From NCBI RefSeq assembly GCF_002387895.1, contig NZ_DGLI01000001.1, positions 166,772-230,771 of the forward strand: DNA of 64,000 bases. The letters run 5' to 3'. Positions 34,799 to 43,788 of this stretch are shown here, in pieces. Source of the DNA: Clostridium sp. UBA4548 (GTDB taxonomy: Bacteria > Bacillota > Clostridia > Clostridiales > Clostridiaceae). The first letter of the stretch is position 1, and every line of letters starts with the position of its first letter. Under the pieces are notes generated by a model, which saw only the letters and a list, made by a program, of their open reading frames with translations, searched no databases and had not been told where the DNA came from. Made by a program: the position numbers and the translations under genes.

Positions 34799-35695
34799 TT
34801 ATTTTATTACTTCTATTAACCTCTTCATATCCTCAGGTAAATCACTATGGACTGTAAGTATTTCACCTGTCCTTGGATGAGGAATAACTAACTTATAAGC
34901 ATGTAGCGCTTGCCTATTTATTAAGCTATAACCTTCTTCTGCTCCATATAAAGTATCTCCATATATAGGATTTCCTATATGACTCAAGTGCACTCTAATC
35001 TGATGAGTCCTCCCAGTTTCCAAGGTTAAATCTATTAAAGAACCTTGTTTGTATGTATCAATGGTTTTATAGTGAGTTATGCTCTTTTGTCCCTCCTCAC
35101 AAACAACTCGTTTAATGGAACTTTCATCTGGTCTTCCTATGGGCAAATCTATAGTTCCACTTTTAGGTTCAATTTCTCCCTGTACTAAAGCTAAATAAGA
35201 TTTTACAATATTATTTTCCTCCATAGCCTTTGCTAGGTTCATATGTGCAAATTGACTTTTAGCTATCATAATCAATCCAGAGGTATCCATATCTAACCTA
35301 CTTACTAATCTAACTATGCATTTTTCATTATTTTCCTTAAAATGATATAATACTCCGTTAGACAAAGTTCCTGTAGGATGACTTTTTGTTGGATGAACTA
35401 CCATAAATGGTCTTTTATTAGCAACCAGTAGGTCAGCATCCTCATATACAATTTCTATATTTAAATCTTCTGGAATGATGTTTTGACTTTCTTCTTTTTC
35501 AATTTCAATAGTCACAGTATCTCCGCAGTGAAGCTTGTGATTTAACTTTACTATACTTCCATTTACTTTTATTCTTTTTTCCATTCCAGCATTTCTTGTA
35601 AATCTCCCTGAAAAACTTAAGACTTCAGTCATATAATCTCTTATTTTTACTCCGTCACCCTCATTGGTAACTTCATAAGTCAAGCTTTTACCCAT
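34799..35695 (-). CDS. RluA family pseudouridine synthase
   Basis: This enzyme isomerises uridines in rRNA or tRNA. In the 298 residues there is an S4-like RNA-binding part (about 14-70) and a catalytic domain with VSRLDMDTSGLIMI. Asp135 is the catalytic aspartate. It continues with ETGRTHQIRVHLSHIGNPI, the family hallmark. The exact target (RluD-, RluC- or YjbO/YlyB-like) cannot be set by eye. GAGG precedes the ATG. It follows ridA, with a terminator between them. Confidence 0.93.
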   Translation of the reverse strand: MGKSLTYEVTNEGDGVKIRDYMTEVLSFSGRFTRNAGMEKRIKVNGSIVKLNHKLHCGDTVTIEIEKEESQNIIPEDLNIEIVYEDADLLVANKRPFMVVHPTKSHPTGTLSNGVLYHFKENNEKCIVRLVSRLDMDTSGLIMIAKSQFAHMNLAKAMEENNIVKSYLALVQGEIEPKSGTIDLPIGRPDESSIKRVVCEEGQKSITHYKTIDTYKQGSLIDLTLETGRTHQIRVHLSHIGNPIYGDTLYGAEEGYSLINRQALHAYKLVIPHPRTGEILTVHSDLPEDMKRLIEVIK

Positions 35696-35731
35696 ATAGC
35701 ACCTCTTAAATTAAAATTAGTTGATTTTAAA

Positions 35732-35755
35732 AAACCTCCAGATCCCTGGAGGTTT
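35732..35755 (-). terminator. terminator after ridA
   Basis: A 10-bp stem AAACCTCCAG/CTGGAGGTTT with loop ATCC is followed on the minus strand by TTTTTTAAAA. Confidence 0.93.
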
Positions 35756-35762
35756 CTAATTA

Positions 35763-36146
35763 TTATTCTACTATTGCTATAACTTCTATTTCCACTAATG
35801 CATCTTTAGGTAGTCTTCCTGCTTGCACACAAGATCTTGCTGGTGGATTAACTGAAAAGTATTTTGCATATACTTCATTCATTGGTACAAAATCATTCAT
35901 ATCTTTTAGAAATACTAATGTCTTAACAACTTTATCTAAAGAAGTACCTGCTTCTTCTAATATAGCCTTTACATTTTCTAAAGCTTGAGCTGTAGCTTTT
36001 TGAATATCATCATTAATAAACTCTCCTGTAGCAGAATTTATTGCTAGTTGTCCAGAAGTATATAATAAATTTCCCACCTTTATCGCTTGAGAGTATGGTC
36101 CTAATGCTGCTGGAGCTTTAGCTGTGCTTATTACTTGTTTTTCCAT
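35763..36146 (-). CDS. ridA: RidA family enamine/imine deaminase
   Basis: RidA removes reactive 2-aminoacrylate formed by PLP enzymes. Its 127 residues fit the trimeric family. It begins with ISTAKAPAALGPYSQAI and contains NPPARSCVQAGRLPKDALVEIEV, where Arg binds the carboxylate of the substrate. GGAGG precedes the ATG. It is downstream of the LCP gene and followed by a strong terminator. Confidence 0.95.
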   Translation of the reverse strand: MEKQVISTAKAPAALGPYSQAIKVGNLLYTSGQLAINSATGEFINDDIQKATAQALENVKAILEEAGTSLDKVVKTLVFLKDMNDFVPMNEVYAKYFSVNPPARSCVQAGRLPKDALVEIEVIAIVE

Positions 36147-36180
36147 TATTATGCCTCCTAAAATTTCAATATTTTATATT

Positions 36181-37518
36181 TTATTGTTTAGGTTTTATAA
36201 AATCTCTGTCTTCCCCAAGTATAACTTCTACCTCGTAAAGATCATTATACTTAGTTGAATATTCAAGATTTTGTATACCAAACTGCTTTTTAATGTATTC
36301 ACCAGTTTCTTTATCTAAACCGTATATTACAATTTTAGATTTCGAGTTAATATTAGTATCTCCCAATTCATATCTACTAAATCCTAACTTATTAATGTAC
36401 TCACCAAAATCCGATGCTAATCCAGTTTTTCCACTACCATTCAGTATCTTAATACGAATTTTATCTGTATCAATATTACCTTGCACAGAAGTTTTTTCCT
36501 TTAAAATAGCATCTATTTCTCCATTTTTAGTTTTATCAAATATAAAATAGGAAATATCATCAATATACTTATCTTCTCCTCCAATTATATGATATCCTAT
36601 TTCTTCTCTTTTCGTTTTCGCTACACTCATTGCATATTTAATTATATCGTTAGCATTTAAATCTGTTTCGATGTACTTAGGAAAGATTCCTAATATACTT
36701 GGAATCTTTGGTATAATTGCCGGACTTTGAACCTTTGCTAAAACAGTATCAAAGAACTTTTGCATATTTCTAATTCTACCCATATCACCTTCTAAGTATC
36801 CGCTCATATCATTATTTTTTCTCCATCTTATAAAGCCTTCCGCCTTTTTACCATCTAATTTTTGTGGCTCGCTGCTTTTATTTAAATGTATATGAAGATT
36901 TTGTGTTGGGTCATCATAATTCATATCTCTTTCAACTACAACTTCTATGCCTCCAAGAGCATCTATAAACTCCCTAAAAGCAACTGTATCTATTTTTACA
37001 TAATGATCAATTTTAATGCTTAAAAGCTTTTCAACTTCTTTTACTGCTAAGGGAATGCCTCCTGATGCGTGAGCAGAGTTAATTTTTTTATCCCTACGAG
37101 TTGTTTCTACTTTGGTATCCCTTGGAATAGATATTACATCATATTTTTTTGTTTTAGAATTATAATGTACTACCATCATAGTGTCGGTCCTCTTAGGATC
37201 CTTCTTGTTATTCTCATCACCTTCACCTAAGTCTACACCAACTACTAAAATATTGGTTGAGTCACTTATCTCTTCTTGAGGTTCTTCTTTAGAAGCATTG
37301 CTATTATTATCTTTTGGCTCATTAATATTTACAGCATTATTGCTAAAGCTATCTAAATATAAATAAACCCCCGCTGTGACTAAAACTATAGTGAAAAATA
37401 AAACTAAAACTACTATTGGAAACTTTGATTTCTTTTTTCCTTTTTTCTTTTTACTAACTTTAACATCTTTTTCTTCTTCTTTATTATTTCCCATTAACCT
37501 ATTTTCCTTATCCTTCAT
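36181..37518 (-). CDS. LytR-CpsA-Psr (LCP) family cell-wall ligase
   Basis: LCP proteins attach teichoic acids or other glycopolymers to peptidoglycan. The 445-residue protein has a short Lys-rich cytosolic tail, one membrane helix at about 35-53 and an LCP domain at about 90-290, including the Arg/Asp-rich segments DPKRTDTMMVVHYN and ISIPRDTKVE. A LytR_C-type domain lies at about 345-440. AGGTG precedes the ATG. It follows yqeK with an 11-base gap, in the usual nadD-yqeK-LCP order. Confidence 0.93.
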   Translation of the reverse strand: MKDKENRLMGNNKEEEKDVKVSKKKKGKKKSKFPIVVLVLFFTIVLVTAGVYLYLDSFSNNAVNINEPKDNNSNASKEEPQEEISDSTNILVVGVDLGEGDENNKKDPKRTDTMMVVHYNSKTKKYDVISIPRDTKVETTRRDKKINSAHASGGIPLAVKEVEKLLSIKIDHYVKIDTVAFREFIDALGGIEVVVERDMNYDDPTQNLHIHLNKSSEPQKLDGKKAEGFIRWRKNNDMSGYLEGDMGRIRNMQKFFDTVLAKVQSPAIIPKIPSILGIFPKYIETDLNANDIIKYAMSVAKTKREEIGYHIIGGEDKYIDDISYFIFDKTKNGEIDAILKEKTSVQGNIDTDKIRIKILNGSGKTGLASDFGEYINKLGFSRYELGDTNINSKSKIVIYGLDKETGEYIKKQFGIQNLEYSTKYNDLYEVEVILGEDRDFIKPKQ

Positions 37519-37529
37519 AAAATCACCTA

Positions 37530-38096
37530 CTATTTTTTATATAAAATAAAGTTTCTAGCCTCAATAGTGTCTATATGCAATAAACTCCCCCTTGAAACTG
37601 TATATGTTATAGTATCATCAAAAGATTTTAACAATACTTTATTTATATCTACGTATGAAAGTCTTCTTAGTTCGCTAATTCCCTTAAAATTTCTTGATGG
37701 CTCAATATAATCTGAAATATATATAATCTTCTCAAGAATACTCATGTTTTTTCTACCTGTAGTATGATATCTTATGGAGTTTAAAATATCTTCATCCTGT
37801 ATCCCAAATATGTCTTTACTCATATATGCTCCTACCAGTCCATGTAATAATTGAGGGGCATATAAGTAAATTTCTGATATTTCTTCGCCACTTTCCTTGG
37901 CTATAGCTATTAACTCCTCTCTAGATAAATTTTTAGCACAATCATGACATAATCCTGCTAGTCTAGCTTTATATGGATCCTCATTATAATGAAGTGCTAA
38001 CTTCTCACTGGTTTCCATAACCCCAATACTATGTACAAATCTGGATTCATTTAAATGTTCTTTTATATATTTTTTTATTTGATCTTCCTTCCACAT
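37530..38096 (-). CDS. yqeK: HD-domain hydrolase YqeK (symmetrical Ap4A hydrolase)
   Basis: YqeK-type enzymes cleave diadenosine tetraphosphate to two ADP. Length 188 is normal. The HD-fold metal ligands are visible: His in HSIGVMETSEKLA, the His-Asp pair in LAGLCHDCAKNLS, and later His residues in APQLLHGLVGA and SIRYHTTGR. The order nadD-yqeK with a 13-base gap is conserved in Firmicutes. Confidence 0.94.
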   Translation of the reverse strand: MWKEDQIKKYIKEHLNESRFVHSIGVMETSEKLALHYNEDPYKARLAGLCHDCAKNLSREELIAIAKESGEEISEIYLYAPQLLHGLVGAYMSKDIFGIQDEDILNSIRYHTTGRKNMSILEKIIYISDYIEPSRNFKGISELRRLSYVDINKVLLKSFDDTITYTVSRGSLLHIDTIEARNFILYKK

Positions 38097-38109
38097 ATGA
38101 TCACAACCT

Positions 38110-38709
38110 TTATTTGTATATATGGTATCTCTCTATAACCTCTTGTACTCCGCAAGGAAGAAGATAATCTATTTGTCTACTGAGTTTAATCTTTTCCTTT
38201 ATTACTGTAGATGATATATCTAAAACTGGTATTTCTAAATACATAATTTCTTTTTTATAGGTTTTTTCAATATAATTTTTCATTTGGACTATATCTTCAT
38301 GAGCATATCCTGGTCTAGAAAAAACAGCAAGATTGCAATGCTCTAGAAGAATATCAACATTCCTCCACTTCTTTAAGTCCATCAAGCTGTCTACACCAGT
38401 TAAAAAGTACCAATCAGTTTGCGATTCAAGATTATTAAAATATTCCATAGTTTTATATGTATAACTAAGGTTAGAATTATTTATTTCATAGTCATTGATT
38501 TCAAATAATGGTTCTTTGCTAATTGCAGCTTCAACCATTTCATATCTTATTTCTGCTGCTGTTACAACTCTATTTACCTTATGTGGTGGATTACCACTTG
38601 GCATAAAAATAACCTTATCTAATTTTAAATTATATAATGCTTCATATGCTATATGCAAGTGTCCCACGTGAATTGGATCAAAGGTGCCGCCAAAGATAGC
38701 TTTTTTCAT
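38110..38709 (-). CDS. nadD: nicotinate-nucleotide adenylyltransferase
   Basis: NadD makes deamido-NAD from nicotinate mononucleotide and ATP. The nucleotidyltransferase motif GGTFDPIHVGHLHIA is at residues 6-20, FMPSGNPPHK and the C-terminal SSTVIKEKI (the SxxxR/K motif) are also present. The frame extends to 38757, but ATG 38709 with GAGG at 7 bases gives the typical start MKKAIFGG. Length is 199. Confidence 0.95.
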   Translation of the reverse strand: MKKAIFGGTFDPIHVGHLHIAYEALYNLKLDKVIFMPSGNPPHKVNRVVTAAEIRYEMVEAAISKEPLFEINDYEINNSNLSYTYKTMEYFNNLESQTDWYFLTGVDSLMDLKKWRNVDILLEHCNLAVFSRPGYAHEDIVQMKNYIEKTYKKEIMYLEIPVLDISSTVIKEKIKLSRQIDYLLPCGVQEVIERYHIYK

Positions 38710-38847
38710 TTCAAAACCTCTTCGTATTATAATACCATATAAACATGGTATTACCAAATTTATAGTATATTTTTTAACACTAGTATTCCTTTATTATAAA
38801 ACATTACTGTAAAATTTCAATACTTAATTTTAGAGATGATAAAAATC

Positions 38848-38880
38848 AAACTAGTAAAGCAATGTTTGCCCTACTAGTTT
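38848..38880 (-). terminator. terminator after yhbY
   Basis: A 9-bp stem AAACTAGTA/TACTAGTTT with an inner GCAA/TTGC is followed on the minus strand by GATTTTTATC. It separates obg-yhbY from nadD. Confidence 0.82.
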
Positions 38881-39054
38881 TTAAATCTTTTTTAACATAT
38901 TACAGTAAAAGTACTCTGAAATACTCTTGCATTAATTCATTTAGTATACACTAAAAACTATTTAAATATCTAGTATTAATTTATGTTTTTAAAATTTAAT
39001 CCTGTTAGGGAAATTTAAAAATTTAAAATCTCTCACAAATTATGTAAGATTAAG

Positions 39055-39348
39055 TTACCTAGGTAATTCAATCTTAGGATTTTTAGAAGATTTTCTGTAT
39101 AATACTAGTTTACTTCCAATTGCTTGTATTCCATAGCATCCTAATTCTTCACAAATTATATCTGATGCTTCTCTTGATGTAATACCACTATTGTTTAAAG
39201 TTTTTATTTTAATAAGTTCTCTAGCCTCTAATGCCTGATCTACTTGCTTTAAAAAGTTCTCCTCTATTCCACCTTTTCCTACTTGGAAAATTGGTTCTAT
39301 ATTGTTTGCTAGTGATCTTAAATAACTTCTTTGTTTTGTAGTTATCAT
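39055..39348 (-). CDS. yhbY: ribosome assembly RNA-binding protein YhbY
   Basis: This CRM-domain protein has 97 residues. MITTKQRSYLRSLANNIEPIFQVGKGGIEENFL is the family N-terminus and contains the GKGG loop; ELIKIKTLNN follows. It associates with pre-50S particles. It follows obg with a 9-base gap and an AGGAGG site, as in many Clostridia. Confidence 0.94.
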   Translation of the reverse strand: MITTKQRSYLRSLANNIEPIFQVGKGGIEENFLKQVDQALEARELIKIKTLNNSGITSREASDIICEELGCYGIQAIGSKLVLYRKSSKNPKIELPR

Positions 39349-39357
39349 ATTTTCCTC

Positions 39358-40635
39358 CTATAATAAGAATTCAAACTCAAAGTCATTGAGCCTTACAATG
39401 TCTCCATCCTGAATTCCCTTTTCTTTTAATCCATCCATAACTCCCTTATTTCTTAATACCTTATGGAAATATCTTAAAGAGTCTGGATCATTTACATTAA
39501 CACTGTTCAATAGTCTATCTACAAAAGTTCCAGTAACCTCAAAAATTCCCTCTTCAACTTCATTTATTTCATAAGTAAATCTCTTCTCTTCTGGAACATA
39601 CCTGTCTTCTGCTTTAATTTCAAGCTCTTGAACTGGAATTGTAGTTAAAAGTTCTGCTGCTGCTTTCATTAATTCATCTATACCTTGATTTGTTGCTGCT
39701 GAAATTTTAAAAATTTTATCATATCCCATTTGGTTTAATTCGCTTTTAAACTTTTCAAAAACTTCATCTTCAAATAACATATCTGCTTTATTTGCTGCAA
39801 TTATTTGAGGTCTATCCCATAGCTTTACACTATACTTTTTAAGCTCCTCATTTATCTTATTGAAGTCTTCAATTGGATCTCTTCCTTCAACTCCAGATAT
39901 ATCTATTACATGTATAAGAATTCTAGTTCTCTCAATGTGTCTTAAAAAGTCTAGCCCTAAACCTACTCCTTCTGCAGCGCCTTCAATTATTCCAGGAATA
40001 TCAGCAATAACGAAAGGCTGAATTCCTTTCAAAGCTACAACTCCTAAATTTGGCTTTAAGGTAGTAAAGTGATAGTTAGCAATCTTTGGTCTAGCCTTTG
40101 AAACCACTGATAACAATGTAGACTTTCCTACATTAGGGAATCCTAAAAGCCCTACATCTGCTAGAAGTTTTAACTCAAGTTTAATCCATCTTTCTTCACC
40201 TGGCATTCCCGGTTCAGCAAAGTCTGGTGCCTGTCTTGTTGGTGTACAAAACTTCGCATTACCTTTTCCACCTTTTCCACCTCTACAAATAGTATATGTA
40301 TCTCCTGGGTGAGATAAATCACACATTATCTTATCAGTTTCTACATCTTTAATAACAGTTCCCATAGGAACCTTAATTAGAAGATCATCGCCAGCTTTTC
40401 CATAACATTTTGAGCCTTCACCTTTTCCACCATTTTCAGCAATAAACTTTTTATTGTATGAAAAATCTAAAAGAGTGGTCAAATTGCTATCTGCTTCTAA
40501 AATAACACTTCCACCATTGCCGCCATCTCCGCCATCGGGTCCTCCTAGTGGTACATACTTTTCTCTTCTAAAGGATATAGATCCATTTCCACCATCACCT
40601 GATCTTACATATATCTTCGCCGTATCTATAAACAT
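39358..40635 (-). CDS. obgE: GTPase Obg
   Basis: Obg is an essential GTPase in 50S assembly and stress/sporulation signalling. In 425 residues, the Gly-rich Obg fold is at 1-158 (GGDGGNGSISFRREKYVPLGG), the G domain at about 159-330 (GFPNVGKST, DIPGIIEGA, NKADM) and a C-terminal OCT domain at about 345-425. AGGGTG precedes the ATG. Its upstream region contains several successive hairpins. Confidence 0.97.
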   Translation of the reverse strand: MFIDTAKIYVRSGDGGNGSISFRREKYVPLGGPDGGDGGNGGSVILEADSNLTTLLDFSYNKKFIAENGGKGEGSKCYGKAGDDLLIKVPMGTVIKDVETDKIMCDLSHPGDTYTICRGGKGGKGNAKFCTPTRQAPDFAEPGMPGEERWIKLELKLLADVGLLGFPNVGKSTLLSVVSKARPKIANYHFTTLKPNLGVVALKGIQPFVIADIPGIIEGAAEGVGLGLDFLRHIERTRILIHVIDISGVEGRDPIEDFNKINEELKKYSVKLWDRPQIIAANKADMLFEDEVFEKFKSELNQMGYDKIFKISAATNQGIDELMKAAAELLTTIPVQELEIKAEDRYVPEEKRFTYEINEVEEGIFEVTGTFVDRLLNSVNVNDPDSLRYFHKVLRNKGVMDGLKEKGIQDGDIVRLNDFEFEFLL

Positions 40636-41050
40636 TTCATCACCCTACCTTATCATGTTTTACCAGTTAATGAACAACTTGCTTTTGTTCAACAGTTATG
40701 GCAGGAAGTTTAACTCCCACCAAAGCATTACTTTTTACTAGGACTCACACCTTTAATTTATTTAAGTGATGTGAGACTTCGAGACTTATCTCGCCAAAAT
40801 GTAGTTAAACATTTTTTCATTAATAAATCCTTAGCTATATTATAATAAAATAATAATATTATAATATAATAATATTATTAACCAAAATAATAAAATTACA
40901 TCATATATAAGTTATTTATAGAAAGCACCTAGTTAAAGAGCGTACTTTTTTATGCCATAGCCTTAAGCTATAAATATTATCTAACTTAAATTAGATAACT
41001 GTTAATTACTTATTTTGATGTTAGTTTAATCAAATGAAATCTATGGTATA
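40636..41050. other. intergenic leader region upstream of obg
   Basis: No gene is visible. As minus-strand RNA it would contain four hairpins in a row: 40793-40780 (CGAGA/TCTCG), 40775-40744 (CTCACA/TGTGAG), about 40723-40698 (9 bp with G-U pairs) and 40691-40671 (TGAACAA/TTGTTCA). The remainder is almost pure A+T (40815-40920). Confidence 0.5.
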
Positions 41051-41077
41051 AAAAAGCACCCCTTGCAGGGTGCCTTT
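41051..41077 (-). terminator. terminator of the rplU-prp-rpmA operon
   Basis: A GCACCC/GGGTGC stem with flanking AAA/TTT and one bulge is followed on the minus strand by TTTTTT, 4 bases after the rpmA stop. Confidence 0.92.
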
Positions 41078-41080
41078 AAA

Positions 41081-41383
41081 CTATTCAGCTATTGCAACTT
41101 CTACATCGATTGGATAAACACTAGCTTTTTTCTTGTCTCTACCCATTCTTTCGAATTTAACAACTCCATCTACCTTAGCAAAAAGAGTGTCATCTCCACC
41201 AATTCCTACGTTGTTTCCTGGATGGATTTTTGTTCCTCTTTGTCTAACAAGGATGTTTCCTGCAAGTACAAATTGTCCATCTGCACGTTTAACACCAAGT
41301 CTCTTAGACTCACTATCTCTTCCGTTCTTTGAGCTACCTACCCCTTTTTTGTGAGCAAATAACTGAAGGTTCATAATTAGCAT
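41081..41383 (-). CDS. rpmA: 50S ribosomal protein L27 (with cleaved N-terminal extension)
   Basis: L27 reaches the peptidyl transferase centre. The 100-residue protein carries the Firmicute-type extension MLIMNLQLF followed by AHKKGVGSSKNGRDS. The extension ends in the LQ-x-F-A motif known to be removed by the protease Prp, whose gene lies directly upstream. AGGAGG precedes the ATG at 9 bases. Confidence 0.97.
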   Translation of the reverse strand: MLIMNLQLFAHKKGVGSSKNGRDSESKRLGVKRADGQFVLAGNILVRQRGTKIHPGNNVGIGGDDTLFAKVDGVVKFERMGRDKKKASVYPIDVEVAIAE

Positions 41384-41387
41384 AATA

Positions 41388-41720
41388 TTACACCTCCTCT
41401 AATTCTACTTTTATATAATCACCATAAGTAAATTCAATACTTCTTAATCCAAGTAACATAGTTTCAAGAAGAACCTGACATCTATCCACATCTTCGTTAC
41501 TCTGATTGTCTAAAGTTAAACTTATGAATCCATCTTTTATCTTATAGATTGCCTTTATTTTTAACACTTCTTCAATACCAATTATGGTAGTCTGAGAAAT
41601 AGCAGAAATAGAAGCACAAGTTAAATCTACGTCCAAATCCAACTCCCTTGGAGCGGCATGACCATACATTTTAAAACCTATAAGTTTATTAGACTTCTTA
41701 TAAAATTTAACAGTAGTCAT
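41388..41720 (-). CDS. prp: ribosomal-processing cysteine protease Prp
   Basis: Prp cleaves the N-terminal extension of L27 and is essential in Firmicutes with such L27. In 110 residues the catalytic pair is His21 (YGHA) and Cys35 (LTCASISA), as in the YsxB family. It lies between rplU (2-base gap) and rpmA (4-base gap), the conserved order, so all three are co-expressed. Confidence 0.95.
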   Translation of the reverse strand: MTTVKFYKKSNKLIGFKMYGHAAPRELDLDVDLTCASISAISQTTIIGIEEVLKIKAIYKIKDGFISLTLDNQSNEDVDRCQVLLETMLLGLRSIEFTYGDYIKVELEEV

Positions 41721-41722
41721 AA

Positions 41723-42034
41723 TTAAGCTTCAATCTTCTCAATTACGATTTTAGTGAATGGTTGTCTGTGTCCTTGTTTCTTTCTGTAGTCTTTCTTTGG
41801 CTTATATTTGAAAACTATAATTTTCTTAGCTTTTCCTTGTGCTACAACTTTAGCAACAACTTTAGCGCCTTCAACTACAGGCTTTCCAATCACTAAACCT
41901 TCTTCTTTACCAACTGCTAAAACCTTATCGAATTCTACAGTTGTATCAACCTCAGCTTCAAGTTTTTCAACGAATAAAACGTCTCCCTCTTGAACTCTGT
42001 ATTGTTTTCCTCCAGTAAGTAATACTGCGTACAT
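41723..42034 (-). CDS. rplU: 50S ribosomal protein L21
   Basis: It is a 103-residue 23S rRNA-binding protein beginning MYAVLLTGGKQYRVQEGD and containing the end motif KKDYRKKQGHRQPFTKI. The frame extends to 42100, but ATG 42034 follows GGAGG at 8 bases. The upstream part of the open frame is the L21 leader RNA, not protein. Confidence 0.97.
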   Translation of the reverse strand: MYAVLLTGGKQYRVQEGDVLFVEKLEAEVDTTVEFDKVLAVGKEEGLVIGKPVVEGAKVVAKVVAQGKAKKIIVFKYKPKKDYRKKQGHRQPFTKIVIEKIEA

Positions 42035-42130
42035 TAAATACACCTCCTCAATCCAGTCTCGCCATCTCAGGTACAATTTTATTTGCATAAAACTGTTCAT
42101 AAAAAACCTTATGTGTGCGGTCTACAAAAG
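42035..42130 (-). ncRNA. L21 leader (ribosomal protein leader RNA)
   Basis: The 5' UTR of rplU contains the segment GAGATGGCGAGACTGGATTG directly before the GGAGG, and upstream GACCGCACACATAAGG. This matches my memory of the Firmicute L21 leader, thought to mediate autoregulation. A covariance-model search would confirm it. Confidence 0.75.
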
Positions 42131-42132
42131 CC

Positions 42133-42161
42133 ATTTTAACATATTCATTTATACTTGTAAA
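42133..42161 (-). promoter_or_regulatory. sigma-A promoter of rplU-prp-rpmA
   Basis: TTTACA (42156-42161), a 17-base spacer and TAAAAT (42133-42138) on the minus strand, about 100 bases before rplU. Confidence 0.85.
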
Positions 42162-42315
42162 GGAATTTATTGCTTTTTTTCTCTAAATATTGTACTCCTT
42201 AACTTGTTTAATAATCTAAAATGAAGTTTTTGACTTCCAAAACTCTCTTTAATTTTACAAAATCTTATATTCTATTGAGGATAAGTCTGACTCTTTCTAA
42301 AGTAACATTAGAAAA

Positions 42316-43773
42316 TTAAATTTTAGAAACATCGCCACACTGAAAAATTCTTATATTTTCTAAATTTTTTATTTGATTTGAAAATATGAGTGGTTCTACC
42401 TTAAAACCTTCAAAATGGGGAAGAAAACTCACATAAACATTTCTATCTATAGCTTCAATAGAAGTTATAAAACTTATAACATTAGTTTTAATTTCTTTTT
42501 CATACATTGAATCTAATTCTATAAAGATATCTTTCACATTTTGCTCTGCTTTGATTCTACTAATCTTGCTTCTTATAATGTTACTTAGGTAGGATAATCT
42601 TATTTTATTTCCTCGTCCTCTACAAGTGTTACAAGGTTCTAATATATAATCATATATAGATTTCCCATATCTTTTTCTTGATATTTGAACTAAGTTCAAC
42701 TCAGTAAAGGGATACACTGTAGGATTATTCTTATCTTCTCTAAATCCTTCTTTAAGAACCCTTAATACTTTTTCTCTATCTTTAGCTTCTTTCATATCTA
42801 TAAAATCTACTAAAATTATTCCCCCAATATTTCTAAGTCTTAGCTGCTCAGCTATCGCTTTAGCTGCCTCTAGGTTGGTAGTTATCAAGGCATCTTTAAA
42901 ATGAACTGTCTTAGTATTTTTAGCTGAGTTTACATCAATAACGTGCATAGCTTCAGTTTTTTCTATCACAATATTGCCTCCATTTGGAAGCATAATTTTA
43001 CTATTCCTTAAAGCCAATATTTCAGTTTCCAGTCCATAATAATCAAATAATGTTAAGAACTCTTTATATACTTCTAAGGTACAGTTACTTATCCCTTTGC
43101 TCTCTAGGTATTCTCTGCAGTATAAATAGTCTTCATTATTATTGAAGGTTATTTTTACATTCTCTTGTCCTAAGTAGTTTCTTAAAATTCTACTTAAGGC
43201 TCCTTCATCAGTATAAAGTTTACCTAGTTTTGCAGAATATTTAAATCGCTTCACAATGTCTAGGTAGTTTTTGTATATCCACTGAATTTCACTATTAAGC
43301 AGTTCAATATCTACATTCTCTGCTTTAGTTCTAATGACCACCCCTATATCTTCAGGTTTAATCAACTTTTCTTTAATTAAAGCTTTAAATTCTTTGTTAT
43401 TTATTTTAGGAGAAATACTCACCTGGTTATTGCCATTAGTTAAAACTACATAAGTTCCAGGCAAGGATATTTTATTAGTCACCTTAGGACCTTTTTTATC
43501 TATTTCCTCTTTTAATATTTCTATTAAAACTTCATCACCCTTTTTTAAAGTGTTTGAACTATCTTTCAAATTCATATAACAGTTCTTACTATACCCAATA
43601 TCTATAAAAGCACTCTTCATTGAAGCAACAATGGTTTTTATCGTACCCTTATAAATTTCTCCAACTTTAGGAGTGTTATCTTCCTCTTCCACATAACACT
43701 CCTTTAATATTCCGCTCTCTCTAATAGCTATTCTTAGTAACTTTTGATTTCTCTCAATAAAAATCTCCTTCAC
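42316..43773 (-). CDS. rng: ribonuclease E/G family protein
   Basis: This is a 5'-end-sensing endoribonuclease acting in rRNA and mRNA processing. In 485 residues there is an S1 domain at about 35-115 and the catalytic core, with the Mg-binding aspartates in HVIDVNSAKN and LVDFIDM. The zinc-link CNTCRGRG (CPxCxGxG variant) is near residue 390. The start is GTG 43773. It is the third gene of the TIGR03960-TIGR03936-rng operon, ahead of rplU, an arrangement shared by many Clostridia. Confidence 0.92.
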   Translation of the reverse strand: MKEIFIERNQKLLRIAIRESGILKECYVEEEDNTPKVGEIYKGTIKTIVASMKSAFIDIGYSKNCYMNLKDSSNTLKKGDEVLIEILKEEIDKKGPKVTNKISLPGTYVVLTNGNNQVSISPKINNKEFKALIKEKLIKPEDIGVVIRTKAENVDIELLNSEIQWIYKNYLDIVKRFKYSAKLGKLYTDEGALSRILRNYLGQENVKITFNNNEDYLYCREYLESKGISNCTLEVYKEFLTLFDYYGLETEILALRNSKIMLPNGGNIVIEKTEAMHVIDVNSAKNTKTVHFKDALITTNLEAAKAIAEQLRLRNIGGIILVDFIDMKEAKDREKVLRVLKEGFREDKNNPTVYPFTELNLVQISRKRYGKSIYDYILEPCNTCRGRGNKIRLSYLSNIIRSKISRIKAEQNVKDIFIELDSMYEKEIKTNVISFITSIEAIDRNVYVSFLPHFEGFKVEPLIFSNQIKNLENIRIFQCGDVSKI

Positions 43774-43788
43774 TTAGCTACACTTCCC

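Noticed and set aside
40744..40793. Possible T-box or known riboswitch upstream of obg
   Set aside because: No T-box sequence, specifier loop or known aptamer core could be found, only generic hairpins.
42035..42100. N-terminal extension of rplU to 42100
   Set aside because: The translated segment is the conserved L21 leader RNA; the GGAGG and family start support ATG 42034.
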